This document shows positions 1 to 12,440 of a stretch of DNA of 64,000 nt, one piece after another. The stretch covers positions 618,440-682,439 of the forward strand of contig NW_019091360.1 in the NCBI RefSeq assembly GCF_001949145.1, read 5' to 3'. The notes under the pieces were generated by a model. It was not told the origin of the DNA. It made no database searches and saw only the letters and a program-made list of their open reading frames with translations. Source of the stretch: Acanthaster planci. Its lineage: Eukaryota; Echinodermata; Asteroidea; Valvatida; Acanthasteridae. The stretch's first letter is position 1. Each line of letters starts with the position of its first letter. Made by a program: the position numbers and the translations under genes.

Positions 1-1862
1 ATTTCTAATCTGAGTTATGTGTAGAGTGTCACAAATACCCCACGTTACCGTAGCATGAATTTTTGCGGGTCAGTGTTTGCCCCCAGACAAATTGTGCAGA
101 CACAAAGGATTCAAATATAAATCTTCTATTAAATTTAAATAAATTTATTATAACATATATCTTACAACTAAATACTATGGTACAACAAAAAAATCCAAAT
201 AATTCTCTATTAGTATCTACAAATATTTACAAAAGTCAATAATGGAGCATTTCACATGAGACCGAAATTAAGTCTATGATAGTCCATGTTTGGAAAACGA
301 AGCAAGATATAAAACTGGAAGAAATTTACATGGCTCCTGCAATTACTTCTTGGTTGTAAGAAATAAAGAAAATTACAATTAATTAGTTTATTTAACCCTT
401 CGCTATCGACTTAATTCTAATCCTTCAGTATTAATTTTGAAAACCTTACTAAAGGCGGCAATCAGATAAAAAAAAAATACTCATCTATGTAGGGCCCACT
501 GCGAGTAGAATATGCTTTCCGCGTCAAAGGCCGTACCCTTGCCCGAACCGTCGGCTTGAACCTTGTGTTGGAACCTCTGAGTAGGTAACGGGGAAAAGTG
601 TCAGCGGTGTCACGCTTGGCTAGGTTCTTGGTGGTGTTGCCAATCGATGTTCCAGCTTGCCTACAGCCAGCCTCGGGCCTATCTGCCTCGGGCAATCGGT
701 TGGGCAATGGAGATGACAGTATGGCACTTTAATCACCAGGGCTAATGGCTCATGTAGCCCTGGATGCCATCTGAAATGTTACGTACATTCGGACAATAAT
801 TCCTGGATTAATGGCTATTGAGGTAGTATTAACATTAAATACAAATAATTGCATGTATACTTATTGCCTAATGAAATCGCTCCAAAGTTACTGAATCAAA
901 ATTGCAAATTTAGACCACTTCATATGTTATAAAGAAATATTTAGAATAATCCCCATCAATCAGTTCCTGATTGGAAACAGTGCATCCTCTGTGGTCACTT
1001 AGATCAACTGGAAGTGGTACATGTACTCAAGATCAAATTTATAAAACAGGAATAAAACAAAACATTTCATAAAACCAGAACCTCAAACATATAGTCTGTT
1101 GGCAGATCAAATGCCCAACTCTCTCGGAGACCTTCACCATTCCAAGACTTGGCTTTCCGGTGGAAAAGGTTAGAAATTTAGCTTATAACGAAAATATTGC
1201 GGCCGTCATGTCTGAGGCGATCGGTAGCAAAAGGCGCTTTTTCAAAAATCGTGGGCTGTAAGTCGCATGTCAAAGTCATTATAAAAACCCAGTGTCGCAT
1301 AAAATAATAAAGAGAGGAGACCATGGCAACATGAATATTTATACTAACTTATGTATTAGTTATTTACATAATAGAACACTGCAGGTACGAACGGTACACG
1401 CAACACACGAATATTGACAAACACAAATCAGACCGTGAAGTAGGGTTCTTGTTTGCTGGGGCAACGCTGACATAAAGAAGGGACGTTATAATGAACACTG
1501 CACCGAATATCCCCTTGGCTCCTGAATTTTCTGTGCACTTTTACTGAACATGATAAATTTGCCTTACATAAAGGAAACATTTAGAATGGATGGTAATAAC
1601 TCAAAGTTGAGGAAACTGCTCTCACAATTGAAAAACGGCCAACACATAGCACAGTTTCTATCTTCCTTGGATAGCCGACATGTATGTTTACATGTGTGTG
1701 TCTGTGTCCTCTAGAGCTATATATATAAACTAAAGTGCTGACTCATGTACATGTACAAATTGATGCCTGCTGGGGGCATCCATGTTTGTCCACAAACCTA
1801 TGGAAAACTGGAAATTTTGTATGACTATATGCATATCTACATCTGTATTGAAAAATTATGCA
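1..1862. other. Unassigned, no gene seen
   Basis: AT-rich, with many short open frames on both strands but none with a recognisable domain. It lies upstream of the first visible SETD2 exon, so it is either intron of that gene or intergenic. I found no exon matching the remainder of the SETD2 SRI, WW or SET regions here. Confidence 0.5.
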
Positions 1863-2462
1863 TTAACCACTTGCTGCCGGGGTTTTCGTTACCATACATG
1901 TAATCATTTATATATGCGTGGCCGGGGTCTCCGAAATTGGACAAAGGGAACTGGGCCTTGAAACCAAAGACCATACTCGTAACAAAAGACCAGGCTGCTG
2001 GGAATTACTGACATTTTTTTCACTCTCAATAGTGGAGATAATCCAGCCTTGTTTTGAAACAGTATACCACGGTTTGGGGCTTTTAGCACAAGCGGATTAC
2101 CACCAGGGACAAAAGTGCTCCACCACCACAGCAACGAGCCACACCGCACCGCTGCATGCTAATCTGGCCCCTATTGAAAAGAAGTCAGCAGCACACTCTG
2201 CCCGGTTTGTGAACAAAAGAAAATTACATAACACCACACAATCTGGGCTCTTTTTACAAGGCTGCAGGCCTGGCTGAAATATGCGGGCGTCAATGAAGGT
2301 CACCTGTCAACTTAGAGTAGTGCCTAAAGATTACTTGGTGCGGCTAGAAACGACCGTTAAATGAAATGATGAATTTTTGAAGGATTTTGAAAACAGAAAA
2401 ATGATAGTCATGCCGGCCCAGCATCATTAACATTGAAAAATGCCCCGGCATGAAGTGGTTAA
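1863..2462. mobile_element. piggyBac-like non-autonomous element with TTAA target site
   Basis: The element (1867-2458, 592 bp) is flanked by TTAA at 1863-1866 and at 2459-2462. The left end reads CCACTTGCTGCCGGGG and the right end, reverse-complemented, CCACTTCATGCCGGGG, so these are near-identical inverted ends. TTAA duplication plus ends of the form CC-N-TT-N-C-TGCC is the piggyBac pattern (established for the superfamily). There is no transposase frame, so it is non-autonomous. A second, interrupted copy of the family starts at 12701. Kolobok, which also uses TTAA, is the main alternative. Confidence 0.7.
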
Positions 2463-2530
2463 CCACTTCATGCTGGGGCATGAAAAACCATACATCTCCT
2501 ATCCCGGAGTCCCCGGCAGGAAGTGGTTAA
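2459..2530. mobile_element. 64-bp mini-element abutting the previous one, shared TTAA
   Basis: Immediately after the TTAA at 2459-2462 comes a second pair of inverted ends. CCACTTCATGCTGGGG starts at 2463, and CCCCGGCAGGAAGTGG ends at 2526, followed by TTAA at 2527-2530. The body is only 64 bp and carries both ends of the same family with almost nothing between. The join at 2440-2481 therefore forms a 21-bp-arm palindrome with one mismatch. Confidence 0.65.
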
Positions 2531-3647
2531 AAAGGAAGGATCATGTGGCCAAACAGGATAACCCTGGGCTTGGCCAGCTGGCCCTGGCCAAGCTCGCAAG
2601 CACAGGGCTGTAGGCTTTTTGCCACAGTGTTCTCCAAATGGAAGAATTGTCACAATTTCGGTGCTCTGTTTTATTTATCAGTAGAATAGAAAAGCTTATG
2701 TACGAAAAACAGGAAATCTTGGCAAACTAATGATTTTTAGAAGATTCTTGGACGTAAGGAAATAACCATATTTAACGTCTCCAATAGCCACCATGGGGCA
2801 AGTGAGGTTACTTGTGCACTGTGTGTGTATTTCTGGGCAAGACTTGGGGAACTTTCATTAGCTTGAAATCCAGATACTTTGAATTTTTTATCCATTCCCC
2901 TGAGGTAGAGAGTTTACTGTACCATAGAGGGAAGATATGTTTAATACAAAAGTACCTGTATAAAAGAATTGGAATGCATTACTTTGGTGGAAGAGCACTA
3001 GTGGACCGGTGGTATAGGGGCATTACTGCCGGGTGTGTTAATACCCTCTTTGACCAACAGGCTTCATGATTTGCCCAAAACATGAAAGGATGGAGTGCAG
3101 TTTTTATAAGCTTGCTCCTCAGGACATTGAATGCAGGGATGAGAAGTTGCTACTGATGAATTTGTTTTGTGTGGTATTTCATGATATGAACTGATTGTTT
3201 GTAGCCCTTAGAAGTGTACAGTTCATACCATAGAGTTTGAGTGAAAGGGGCTTTTGTCTGGTGATTGCTTACGGCTAATACTGGGCAATTTATTCTCATT
3301 CTTTGCAATTCATTTTACCTCCTCAGCGTTGATTGGAAGTGGGGTGACAGCTTTTATCTCTTGCTGCTATAGCATGAATAAACTACAGCTTTGCCAAATG
3401 TTATTCTTGCATAATGCTCAATGCGCTCTTGTGAGCACATGCATGTGATAGGGTATACCCAATCAGGGAGCTAAATGCTTGGGAAAAAAAAGCTTCCTCT
3501 TTTGATCATGCTGTATTGACTGATACTCAGGTTATTTTCCTGACAGTCACATTAGAAGTAGGTCACTTTAATGACTTTCTAAAATATCCTAAAAAGTAAT
3601 ACATAAAGGCAAAGATTTCAGTGAATGCTAACCGTTGTGTTTTGCAG
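2531..3647 (+). other. Non-coding, probable SETD2 intron
   Basis: No recognisable coding or repeat element. It ends in a clear 3' splice site (pyrimidine-rich tract and TTTTGCAG at 3640-3647) leading into the SETD2 exon. Confidence 0.5.
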
Positions 3648-3749
3648 ATGTCTCATTATGTGATAAGCTGCCTCAACACCTATCGTAAACCAGACTGTAA
3701 GGTGGGAAGAATTACTAGCACAGAGGACTTCAAACACTTAGCACGCAAG
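3648..3749 (+). CDS. SETD2: SETD2 histone H3K36 methyltransferase, penultimate coding exon (SRI domain)
   Basis: SETD2 trimethylates histone H3 lysine 36 on transcribed genes; its C-terminal SRI domain binds the phosphorylated tail of RNA polymerase II. This 102-nt, phase 0-0 exon is bounded by TTTTGCAG before 3648 and GTATGT after 3749. It encodes 34 residues including CLNTYRKPDCKVGRIT and TEDFKHLARK, which match the end of vertebrate SETD2 almost residue for residue as I remember it. The next exon continues the same domain in frame. Upstream SETD2 exons (SET, AWS, WW) are not visible, so only the C-terminal end of the gene is inside the window. Confidence 0.93.
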
Positions 3750-4019
3750 GTATGTCCAGATTACTCTATAGAATTTGGATCAGATGTGCCAAGCCTCTAA
3801 TCCCAGTCTCTTGGGTCTTTGCAGGGATATAGGTCTATAGCAAATACAACATCTCTAAGCCTTGCAGCACCGGGTGGTGGGAACTGTGAGTGCATATGTA
3901 CAAGAAACCGATACCAGTTTACCATACTCTTCTTTTAAGATTTTATTTAAGTCAATAAACCTTTTACGAGTTATTTAAATTCATGTGAACATTATGCTTT
4001 GAATGCTCAATACTAAAGA

Positions 4020-4176
4020 CACTGCTATACCTCGTGATTTGGGGCAAGCTTTTGCATAGTTACATAAAGTTACAATGTTGTCAATAGAAAAGAAGGGCAC
4101 AAAGGGACCATTTCATTCCAGAGATGGTTATTGATATGCAAAAGCTTGCCCTGAATCACAAGGTGTAGCAACAGTG
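4020..4176. mobile_element. Foldback mini-element in SETD2 intron
   Basis: An arm at 4020-4058 (including GGGCAAGCTTTTGCAT) is inverted at 4135-4176 with a few mismatches; about 40-bp arms surround a 76-bp spacer. There is no coding capacity. This is a typical MITE shape; target duplication is not clear, so the superfamily is not assigned. Confidence 0.6.
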
Positions 4177-4280
4177 TATTTAGTCTGTGGAATTCAAATT
4201 GTTAATGTGCCGGATAACTCGGTGTACCAGATTTTATTGAAATCTAACTCCCAAAAGGCTTTTTAAAGTGTTATGATGTA

Positions 4281-4342
4281 AATCTCCTTTTGAGATTTGA
4301 ATCATGATTTAAATCTCCTTTTGAGATTTGAATCATGATTTA
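4281..4342. repeat. Tandem repeat, 2 x 31 bp
   Basis: Two adjacent identical 31-bp units, each itself a small hairpin (AATCTCC...GAGATTT). Confidence 0.8.
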
Positions 4343-4546
4343 AGTAACGTACACTACAGTGCTAATATACTGAAAAATCAGATACAGCAAACATTCTCTT
4401 GGTTCCCAAATTTTCTGTAGGCTATTACTGACAGCTGAAAATTTGCTTTGAATTAAAGAAATACATTTGATAATGACTCAAGAGTTCAGAAAAATCTTAC
4501 CCACGTAGGAGCAACATCCACCACAAACATGGTCAGAGTCATTCAT

Positions 4547-4651
4547 GGGTTCATGTACAATGTACAGTACTTACATGTGTAGGGTTCATGTACAATGTAC
4601 AGTACTTACATGTGTAGAGTTCATGTACAGTGTACAGTACTTACATGTGTA
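4547..4651. repeat. Tandem repeat, 3 x 35 bp
   Basis: Three consecutive 35-bp units starting at 4547, 4582 and 4617, differing at two or three positions. Each contains the palindromic words CATGTACA/TGTACAGTAC and TTACATGTGTA. It lies inside the SETD2 intron. Confidence 0.9.
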
Positions 4652-5081
4652 GGGCCATTTAAACCAGACCAACTACTGTATACATGAAGAGGTTTCCAAA
4701 AGGCAATAAGCATCATTTTGGTTTCCTTCAGAATACTACCATCATGTTTGTACTGTACTTGTATTATGAATGAAAATTAAGTTGATGTGAAGTGGCCAAC
4801 TCTGAATTAAACATGCAAACTGTTAAATCATGTAACAAGAATACAGGCTTTGGTTTCATCAATTGGATTGGTTTTAACTTCTGTGGTATTAGATTTGGTT
4901 CCGCACAGTGAGACTTTGATATGTTTCATGGCGGCAGACAACTGGTCCTTTTGCCAGTTCTGGGCATGCACGTACAGTTCTAGGCATACACGGTAGTTCT
5001 AAGCTCGTAGTTCTAACAGGGGTGTGAAATATCCAATTCTACACTGCCCTCTGGAGTTGTGATAACAGAATTCACTGGGAG

Positions 5082-6151
5082 GTGATCATGCAAGCGCAGA
5101 CCAGATTGCGATCGTTTCTTGAGCAGACTAGACAAACTTTTTCGAGCCCAGTCAAAGATTTTGACATTGGGTCATTTTTTCAGGTTTTGCCTTTACTGAG
5201 CCAGATGGCCAAGGATGGTGAAAATGATAAAGATAATCAGGGTGCTGATGGCGACCCGAAAGACAAGGGGGAAAGATGGTGAAAATTCTCAAATAAATGT
5301 TAGCTTACGCAGCAAGAAGCAAACCAGTGCTCCCGCATGTAAAATTACATGTGTGATGAAAATCTTGACAAAGTGGACTGAGGTAGCAGTCGATAAACTA
5401 AACGAGAACATCAACCTGCTAACGTCCAACTTGCTGAAATTAACTGACGAAGTGGGTAAGCTGAAGGCTGCCAGATGAGGAAGCACATGAGCACAGATTT
5501 GGTTGGGAAAGGTCATACCATGACGAGGACTATTTTTCTCCAGCGCAATATGATACACGAGTGCCTATGCTGGTTGGCACCACGAGGATGAATATGATTA
5601 TGATGATTATGGTGAGGTTGCACCGGACATGCGTGGTGACCTTTGATGAGGATTCTCATGGCAACGGAGGCAGTGATGACACAGCTGATGGCAGCCATGT
5701 TCGTGATTCTGATCATAGCAGTGTTGCCCATCATGCCACGGTTTCATTGCCCGGGACTAGCGACGATTCAGAGACCGTATCCAAATATGACAAAATATCT
5801 GAATGAACTGGACATAGCTGAGCAAAAAGATACCAGGCTGTCAATGCTCTGCCGTTGGCAAAAGGAGTAAACAAAGTGTTCACATCAGGTATGGAATACA
5901 GTTTGTTTGAGAAGACTATGGCTGCTATTCTGCACCCACAAAACTGTACAGCATTGACCACAGTTAAGGTTGATGAGTTAGTGTGGAGTTTTTTGAAGGG
6001 CCCAAAAAAGAAATTTGATGAAAGACTTCAAGCTGTTCATACAGCTGTTGTGAAGGCGGGATGCAACCTCACTAAGCTGGTTAACAATATGCAAGGCAGT
6101 TTTTCGGCTGATGAAATAATTGAAGATATTAAGCAGAGCAGCCAACTTTGA
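5082..6151 (+). pseudogene. DIRS-type gag remnant, frameshifted
   Basis: The reading frame is broken several times. The first part encodes a short leader, then a coiled-coil stretch (KLNENINLLTSNLLKLTDEV, about 5394-5453), then an Asp/Ser/His-rich segment. The best preserved piece, about 5855-6151, contains NCTALTTVKVDELVW, then KKFDERLQAVHTAVVKAG. This order (…NC..L...KVN..IW…K..D..LQ..Q.A.VKA) is what I know from DIRS gag proteins of marine invertebrates. No intact start-to-stop gene can be read. Confidence 0.7.
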
Positions 6152-6331
6152 CTGAGTGGCAGGGGCAAGTCATACCCCAAGGGTCCACAAAGGCTGTACT
6201 TGCACTCTGGACACTTTGATGGTTATGGCTACGCACATGGCCCATCAAGATTTGGCCCAGTCCGTTTAGAGTGTGTTGGCATGTACAGGGGCAGACCACC
6301 TTAGCATTCATACACTAGGGGATGAGTTGCC

Positions 6332-6655
6332 ATGAAAGAAACTTCCAGTTATGGGAATGCCCGGAGCTCAACACCTCAAGGTGAGGTAGGCTGTCAAATC
6401 TCAGTCTCTTTTGGTGTCACTGTGATTGATTCTGAAGTCACACAATTTCAAGCAGGAAGACTGGACCACTTTGTAACACAATGGCAAGCAATCATTTCTG
6501 ATGCAGAGATTCTAGAAACGGTTACAGGTTGTACCATTGAGTATGAAGCAAGTGTCCCAGAACAGTGGATAGACACCTGTGTATTTACAGAGTTGGAAGA
6601 ATGTATTCACTGTACTGCCCCTTTAAGACAGGGTGAATCCAGGCTTTTCACATGA
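6332..6655 (+). pseudogene. DIRS-type reverse transcriptase, N-terminal fragment
   Basis: A 107-residue open frame contains AGRLDHFVTQWQAIISD, then EILETVTGCTIEYE, then a Glu-rich FTELEE segment. DIRS polymerases begin with this pattern (GRL..F...W..IT.D..ILE.V.GY.IEF) just upstream of the RT fingers. The frame stops before any catalytic YxDD motif. The deletion that removed the rest of the element joins this fragment to the right-end region. Confidence 0.75.
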
Positions 6656-6942
6656 ACACCATGTTGTAAGAACCAGTTTGTTCTGAGGAATTTTCTGCTG
6701 CTCCGCATTTCTCTTGTGTTCATGTTGAAGCACATTGTTATTTTGTTATTGGAGCTCAGTTTTAGGACTTGTTAGTTGCTCTGCTAAATAAGTGTTCTCT
6801 CCCGAGTTGTTCTGAAAGAAAATTGTTCTTGCGAATTAACAGAACGAAGCAAAGTAGAAGGAGCATGATTATCCTTGGCTTTGTTTTTTGTTGGGAAGGT
6901 GTTGTTCTTTTATGGGACAGCTCCAGTTGGCTTTGAAGTCCC

Positions 6943-7080
6943 ATGGAATTCTGTTGTCACAACTCAAGAGGGCAGTGTAGAATTGAAAACTTGAACGAAA
7001 CTTACCTGAAATTGAAGTTTGATTGAAATTCTACACTGCTCTCTGAAGGAATTACATCCAGGTTCTCCCTCCCATTGAAT
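6943..7080. other. Internal complementary region of the DIRS element
   Basis: The left half is the reverse complement of the left terminal repeat (TTCTGTTGTCACAACTC... vs 5036-5075). The right half has the same orientation as the left repeat (ATTCTACACTG from 7027), hence is complementary to the right one. In DIRS elements this segment templates repair of the ends through a circular junction. Confidence 0.7.
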
Positions 7081-7221
7081 TGTAAGTAGATCTGGGCTGG
7101 ATCGGTCCCGAATTTGTTAAAGTCTGGTCTGCGCATGTGCAATCGTCTCCCTTGTAATTCCTTATATCACCTTCAAAGATCAGTGTAGAACTACAATCAA
7201 ACTTCAACTTCAGGTAAGTAC

Positions 7222-9325
7222 CGCTTTTTGTTGAGTATGGCAAATTTCATTTTCTGCTTTTTTGCCATCGATGGGGGCAGATTTCCTTGTTTTTTCTTGC
7301 ACAAGTGCCGAGTTTTTTGTGTCCGTTTTTCTGCCGACATGACAGGCCATATTTTGCACTTCCTCTTGCCAACAATGAACGCTTGCGACCAAACACAGTA
7401 CTGGAGTGCTGTAATGCATAGGATTGAATCTACTGTACATACGTGACATGTACAAACATGCGTACAGTGTATACAAATCTTTGCAGGCATCTTCAGTGCA
7501 GCTGGAAGTGCAAGCCTTGTGTGTAAATAGCATCCTGGGAACCATCCGGTTATTGTGTTGTGATTAGCTGCAAATGAAATATCAGTACTCATATACATGT
7601 ATGTGTCAGTGGGGCTCATCACAGGTGTTCCTGCATCAGCGCAAGTAGTGACTAATAATTTCCACTATAACTTGTGGTAGCACATATCTCACTGTAAATT
7701 TGCAGCTTGAAATAAGACCAGTAAATTTTTGCTTTCACCAATAGACCACTTCATGACAACTGGTACTGGGCAAAGTTCTTGTGTCATACATTATTATTCA
7801 GTTTTTACGTGCCCTATGTGCATCTTTTTGTACGAGATTTCAAACAAGTTTTGGACATAAACACATCAAATTGTCTGTGCAACACAATTGCATAATTGTC
7901 CAAAGAGGCTCTGACTTGGATACAACCAATTTGACATGACTGACCCTCAAGTTACAAATCCGTGGAAATGGACATGGATGGAATATATCCAGCCCACCGT
8001 AGACAGGCAGCAGTCAACAGTTTTGTGTTCGAGTACTTTTTCAGTTCTTTGCCAAATATTTAACTATTTAGGAGCGAAAAAAGCTGAAGTACATGGGCAT
8101 TTGATGGTGCATGCACTAAGGTAAAATTACATATTGAAATGATGACTTGAGACTATCACTGTTTAATAAAGATTTAGTTTTATGAGAGTACTGTTTGAAA
8201 AGTTCTCGAAAAAGTACTCGGCCAAGTACTTTCCGAGTACTTTTCTCTTAACGCCTTAAACTTTACAAACCTGGGAGTGTCCGAAGTCTTATATTTAGTT
8301 CATAATTGCTCATTTACCTTTGTGCATTTACCATCAAATCCCTATGCACTCTGTTTCTTTTCCCTCTTACCCAGTTCAATATTTGGTGTAGAACCTTTTT
8401 ACTTGAAAATCTAAAAGAAAATCTAAAAACCTTGACATGCCATCTGCATTCTTTGTAACAAAGAATTGAAAAGTGGAAAATGTGGTCAAATCAGGTGGGA
8501 AAGGACCAATTCACACGTCAAACCTCGATCTTTACAGTTTTGGTATACCTATTACTGGTTCATTTTAGTCTTCAGGAAGTTTCAGGCAAAATATGAAGAA
8601 AAAGATGAATTTAAAATATGCATAAATTGCAAGAAAAAATGACCAATGGTTGATCCTGGAGGCTGTAAAATTCACCATGGAGCATCTACATTCCAAAATG
8701 TTCTCGGGCTCCTTAGGCATGCCCCTGACCCTACACCGCATGTGCTTTCGCACTTCATGCTTGCAATTTCAGCTGTTCTCAGCTATTTTTATGCTCTATT
8801 GACACCTCTGTTCTAAGCACATGCACAAACTGTGGGAAAAAGACCGCAGTTTGTCTGTCACCACCTGGCATCGTGAAGTTTGGGGATGCACTTACGAATA
8901 TGGTTTGATATTTTACCAGATGTTTGCAAAGTTATATGTACATGTACATTGTAGGTCAACATCCAGGATTTTCTCATCGTTCATTTATTTGAATCTTATC
9001 TGCCTTATGTTAAGTTCACCTTTTTCAGCAAAGAAGAGACAAGCGGGTTGGAGGTTCTCAACCAAGCTCATTTACATACCTGGTACACATGCAAAGACTA
9101 TTCACTCTAAGTGCAGAAAAGGGCTGTACCTGCTTATTGCGCTCTGTGCCTAAAGTGCACAATTTTGTGTGTGCATGCAGTGAGTTCCTACCTGAAGGGA
9201 CATACATGTATTTTCTATGTAAAATCATGCCTCTCTTGTCCCTCACTTAGGGCATATATCAGTTATTGAGTTCTTAAAAGCAAGTACGAATAATTCATCA
9301 ATGTTTCTTGGCTTCTTTTTTGCAG
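7222..9325 (+). other. Remainder of SETD2 intron
   Basis: No recognised gene. The only clear structure is a short hairpin near 8205-8246 (AAAAGTACTCGG paired with CCGAGTACTTTT). Confidence 0.5.
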
Positions 9326-9472
9326 TTAACGCATGGCATCATGGACAAGGAGCTGAAACACTGCAAGAATTTTGAGGACTTGGAAGTCAACTCTAATGTC
9401 AAGCACAAAGCTAAAGAATACATCAAGAAATACATGATGCACGTTGGTCCAGTCTACCACAAAGATGATTAG
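9326..9472 (+). CDS. SETD2: SETD2, last coding exon, end of SRI domain and stop codon
   Basis: The 3' splice site (CTTTTTTGCAG, ending 9325) opens a 147-nt exon that continues the SRI domain in phase 0 from the exon ending at 3749. It contains LTHGIMDKELKHCKN, then NVKHKAKEYIKKYM, and ends at TAG 9470-9472. This is the terminal helix of the SRI fold. The human protein has a slightly longer, acidic tail; this one ends after Lys-Asp-Asp. The 5.6-kb intron between the two exons holds the DIRS-type element and several small repeats. Strong match; I see no sign of a pseudogene. Confidence 0.93.
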   Translation, partial: LTHGIMDKELKHCKNFEDLEVNSNVKHKAKEYIKKYMMHVGPVYHKDD

Positions 9473-12440
9473 GAGTGTAAGAAGTTTGACCAGGTCCAGG
9501 CTTAATACTGCAAAGTAGTTTGACTCCAAATTTGTAAATGCCTGAGATGCATTTTAACACATTAAAACTTTCTAATGAGTTTTCACTCCAATTGATGTGG
9601 ATTTCTGTTTGCTCTTCAGATGCACTCAATTCTTTTGACTGGAAATAAGTCATACTTCAAACTGTCATTAGGAATTATAATAGACAGTAGACCTATAGCA
9701 TGCCTGCCAACTGTTCCAAATTCGGAGCCGTTCCGATTTTGCTTTAGACCTAAAAAAAATTGGAACGTTCTGATTTCCATAAAGGGGAAATAAAAAGTTT
9801 TGTCAAAAGAGAGTGTTGCTTTTAAAAAGAGGGTACTGTTTGCTGTGTCAAATTTGCAGTTGTTACATATACATGTATGTACATGTAAATAACTTCTCTT
9901 GCATAGCTGCTTGTTTCATTCACCATGGGTGAGGTAAAATGAGTATACCGAGTTCTGACTTCTCCATGTTGGCAAGTATGCTATGTGTATAGCCAGAAAC
10001 CGGCCATGCATCAACTTGTTGAATAGTTATTGAGGATTGCTATTACCCCTGCTTTTGCCAGTAGCCAAATCATTTCATAATTGTCATGTGAGTAAATGGC
10101 TTCATAGAGAGCAGGGGGAAATATACATGTAGTCTAATAGATGGACTTTGAGAATGAAGTGCTAGTACCTCTCAACTCGTTTTCCTTTTCAGTGCTGCAG
10201 ACCATTGTTTGATATGAAGCCATTGACTGCCATGAAGATGTTTTATAGATGTTTTGTATCTGTTTATATACTGAATGGTACTCCACTTTGGCCAACATTG
10301 CATTTAAAAATCAAGCACTGAGTAGTGGATGAAATTATGTTGATTACAGTGGGCAAATGCCATTTATGCATTAATGTAATTGATGATTTCAGGAGCAATG
10401 TTGGTACTATAAATATCAACCCTATCTTTTGCTACTCTCATCAAATAGATCAGTATTTTCAAGTTCATCAGAAGCCTGCAGAGCAAGGGTTGCGTCTGAT
10501 GTCTTTTGTTCTACTGTGTGTAATTGTTCAATGTGGGATCCTTCCATACATGTAGTCTTATCGCTGTCCCTCGCATCTCCGCTTTGCGTGCCATGCATCC
10601 TGTTACTTCCAGTCTTAGCCTTTTGTCAGGATGTACCTGTTGATAAAGGGGTACATACAGGGTTTTTGTTTTATTTCTGACTGCCAGCCACATGGACAAG
10701 AATATTTGGTGCCATGTTTGCATTTTAGCAGTAAAATTGTGTAAATTGCAGTAGCAGTGTGGAAAAACATTTGCATCTTTGTTGTTTTTCAGGGGAGCTA
10801 TGTAAAATGACATGATGCTTTGTAAATATAAATATTTAACACCAGAAGGTTGTCAAAAGCAGTACCACTGGTTTAGACTTTCACAACACTCCAATTAGTC
10901 CGTTGTATATCATTAGGTACCAATTTGTTTTGACCCCTGCATTTTTACAGTCTGAGATCTCTCTGTCATGGGTGCGAGTGATCTTACAAGTATTAGCATT
11001 GAGTGTCTCATTTTAGTATGTTCCAATGATTATTATTGATGCCAAAAAGGCACAAGCTGTTAAACTGCATGCTTGATTTTTTTGGAATTAGGTGTTAAAA
11101 ATTCTGCACAAAACAGACTTTTTTCCCTCTCATGTAAAACCGCAAGCACGAAGACAATCCATCATCTTCAAATTAAATTATAAGCACTTGTGTATTGCGT
11201 CCCGGCATAGTAATGTGGAATTAATTGGATAACTTTGTTTACGCGTGGCCGTGTGACAGGAATTACCTGATACTTCATTTTCAGAAGTTACGGGCATTTC
11301 ATCATGAAACTACATAATTTATATAGAGTATGCTTCATTGTGTATTACTCACGTTACTCATAGTACCCCGCTGCCTCGTTTCAAACTAGTGACAGCTTTT
11401 TCCATCATTGCAAATACATATTGAGGTACCTTCCAATATGCATTCAGCGTTGTGGGAAAAAATCAAGCATGTCACCATACAATCTTAGAAAACCATTTCT
11501 TAGTTTTTTTTTTCATTATTATTACGTTTATCAGTGAATGCCCTCATATTTCGGATGTGGAGATAGCGATATACTTTGTGAAGATAGTTGGGTCCTGGTT
11601 CAATTCTGTAAAATAAATGAACCTTTCCCAGACACTCAAGTGCTCTTGTAGTGTATGCTAAGTTATGAGTAGATAAGTCGAGTTGCTCGAGTAGTGTGCC
11701 CACATCCTCACGTGAATTGCATATTTTATTTATCGTCTCGTGAAGTTGTCTTATATTAGCTCAGTACTACACATGCCTATTAAATCCTTTTTGGTTTTGT
11801 CAGACGAAATGCTACCTTGGGCCAACCTAGTAATTGAGAAGTTTTTATACCACGTTAAGTTTTAACATATACAAACTCCGAGAAAACGGACAGTTGTCCC
11901 ATGTCCGTACCCGCCATGGTTGGCCAATTTACTTTCACAATTTTATCACCCAGAGCATAATCCCTCAGAGGAAGTGTCAGTGTTGTGAGAAGTCATTCCA
12001 TTCACGTCAATTTCTGCGCACTGGTCAAATGACCATTTTGTCCATAATGCTACTAGACAATTCTACTAGAATCCAGCTGGCTGTGTGGTACGATGTCATG
12101 TCATTTGTTTGCATCTTTTGTAGAATTTAGCAAATTAGATCTGATGTGTATATATGTAAATCTGTATCTTTCATCGAATTATCGTCAGACTTGTTCTTTT
12201 ACTTTATCTTTTGATTTTGAAATTAGTTCTCTTTTTTACTAGTGGTTTCACGGAGGTTTATTATTTCCTAAATAGAATCTGTGTATTGCCTATATTTCTA
12301 CAATTAATTTGGGCATAATACATGTACATGTTAATAAAGTCGCTTGCGACACGATTTGTATTGTATCTATAAAACCACTCGTAATAGTGTCGTGTGTGTT
12401 TGACAGTCCATAGGACCGACTGATATGTACATTTGAAGCA
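9473..12440. other. SETD2 3' UTR followed by unassigned sequence
   Basis: The region directly after the stop must include the 3' UTR, but I could not fix the polyadenylation site: ATTAAA near 9562 and AATAAA near 9789 are both possible. Beyond that I see no gene or clear repeat. Confidence 0.4.

Larger units (their letters stand above)
5029..7221 (+). mobile_element. Internally deleted DIRS-type (tyrosine-recombinase) retrotransposon
   Basis: The left inverted repeat (about 5029-5110) is repeated in reverse complement at about 7126-7221. Just inside the right repeat, 6943-7080 carries complements of the outer edges of both repeats: AGGGCAGTGTAGAATT at the left side, and TGAAATTCTACACTG with TGAAGTTTGATTG at the right. 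This inverted-repeat plus internal-complementary-region layout is specific to DIRS elements (established for the group). Remnants of a DIRS gag and of the start of the reverse transcriptase lie between; the rest of RT/RNase H, the methylase-like domain and the tyrosine recombinase are gone. The 2.2-kb length compares with about 5-6 kb for complete elements. Confidence 0.8.
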
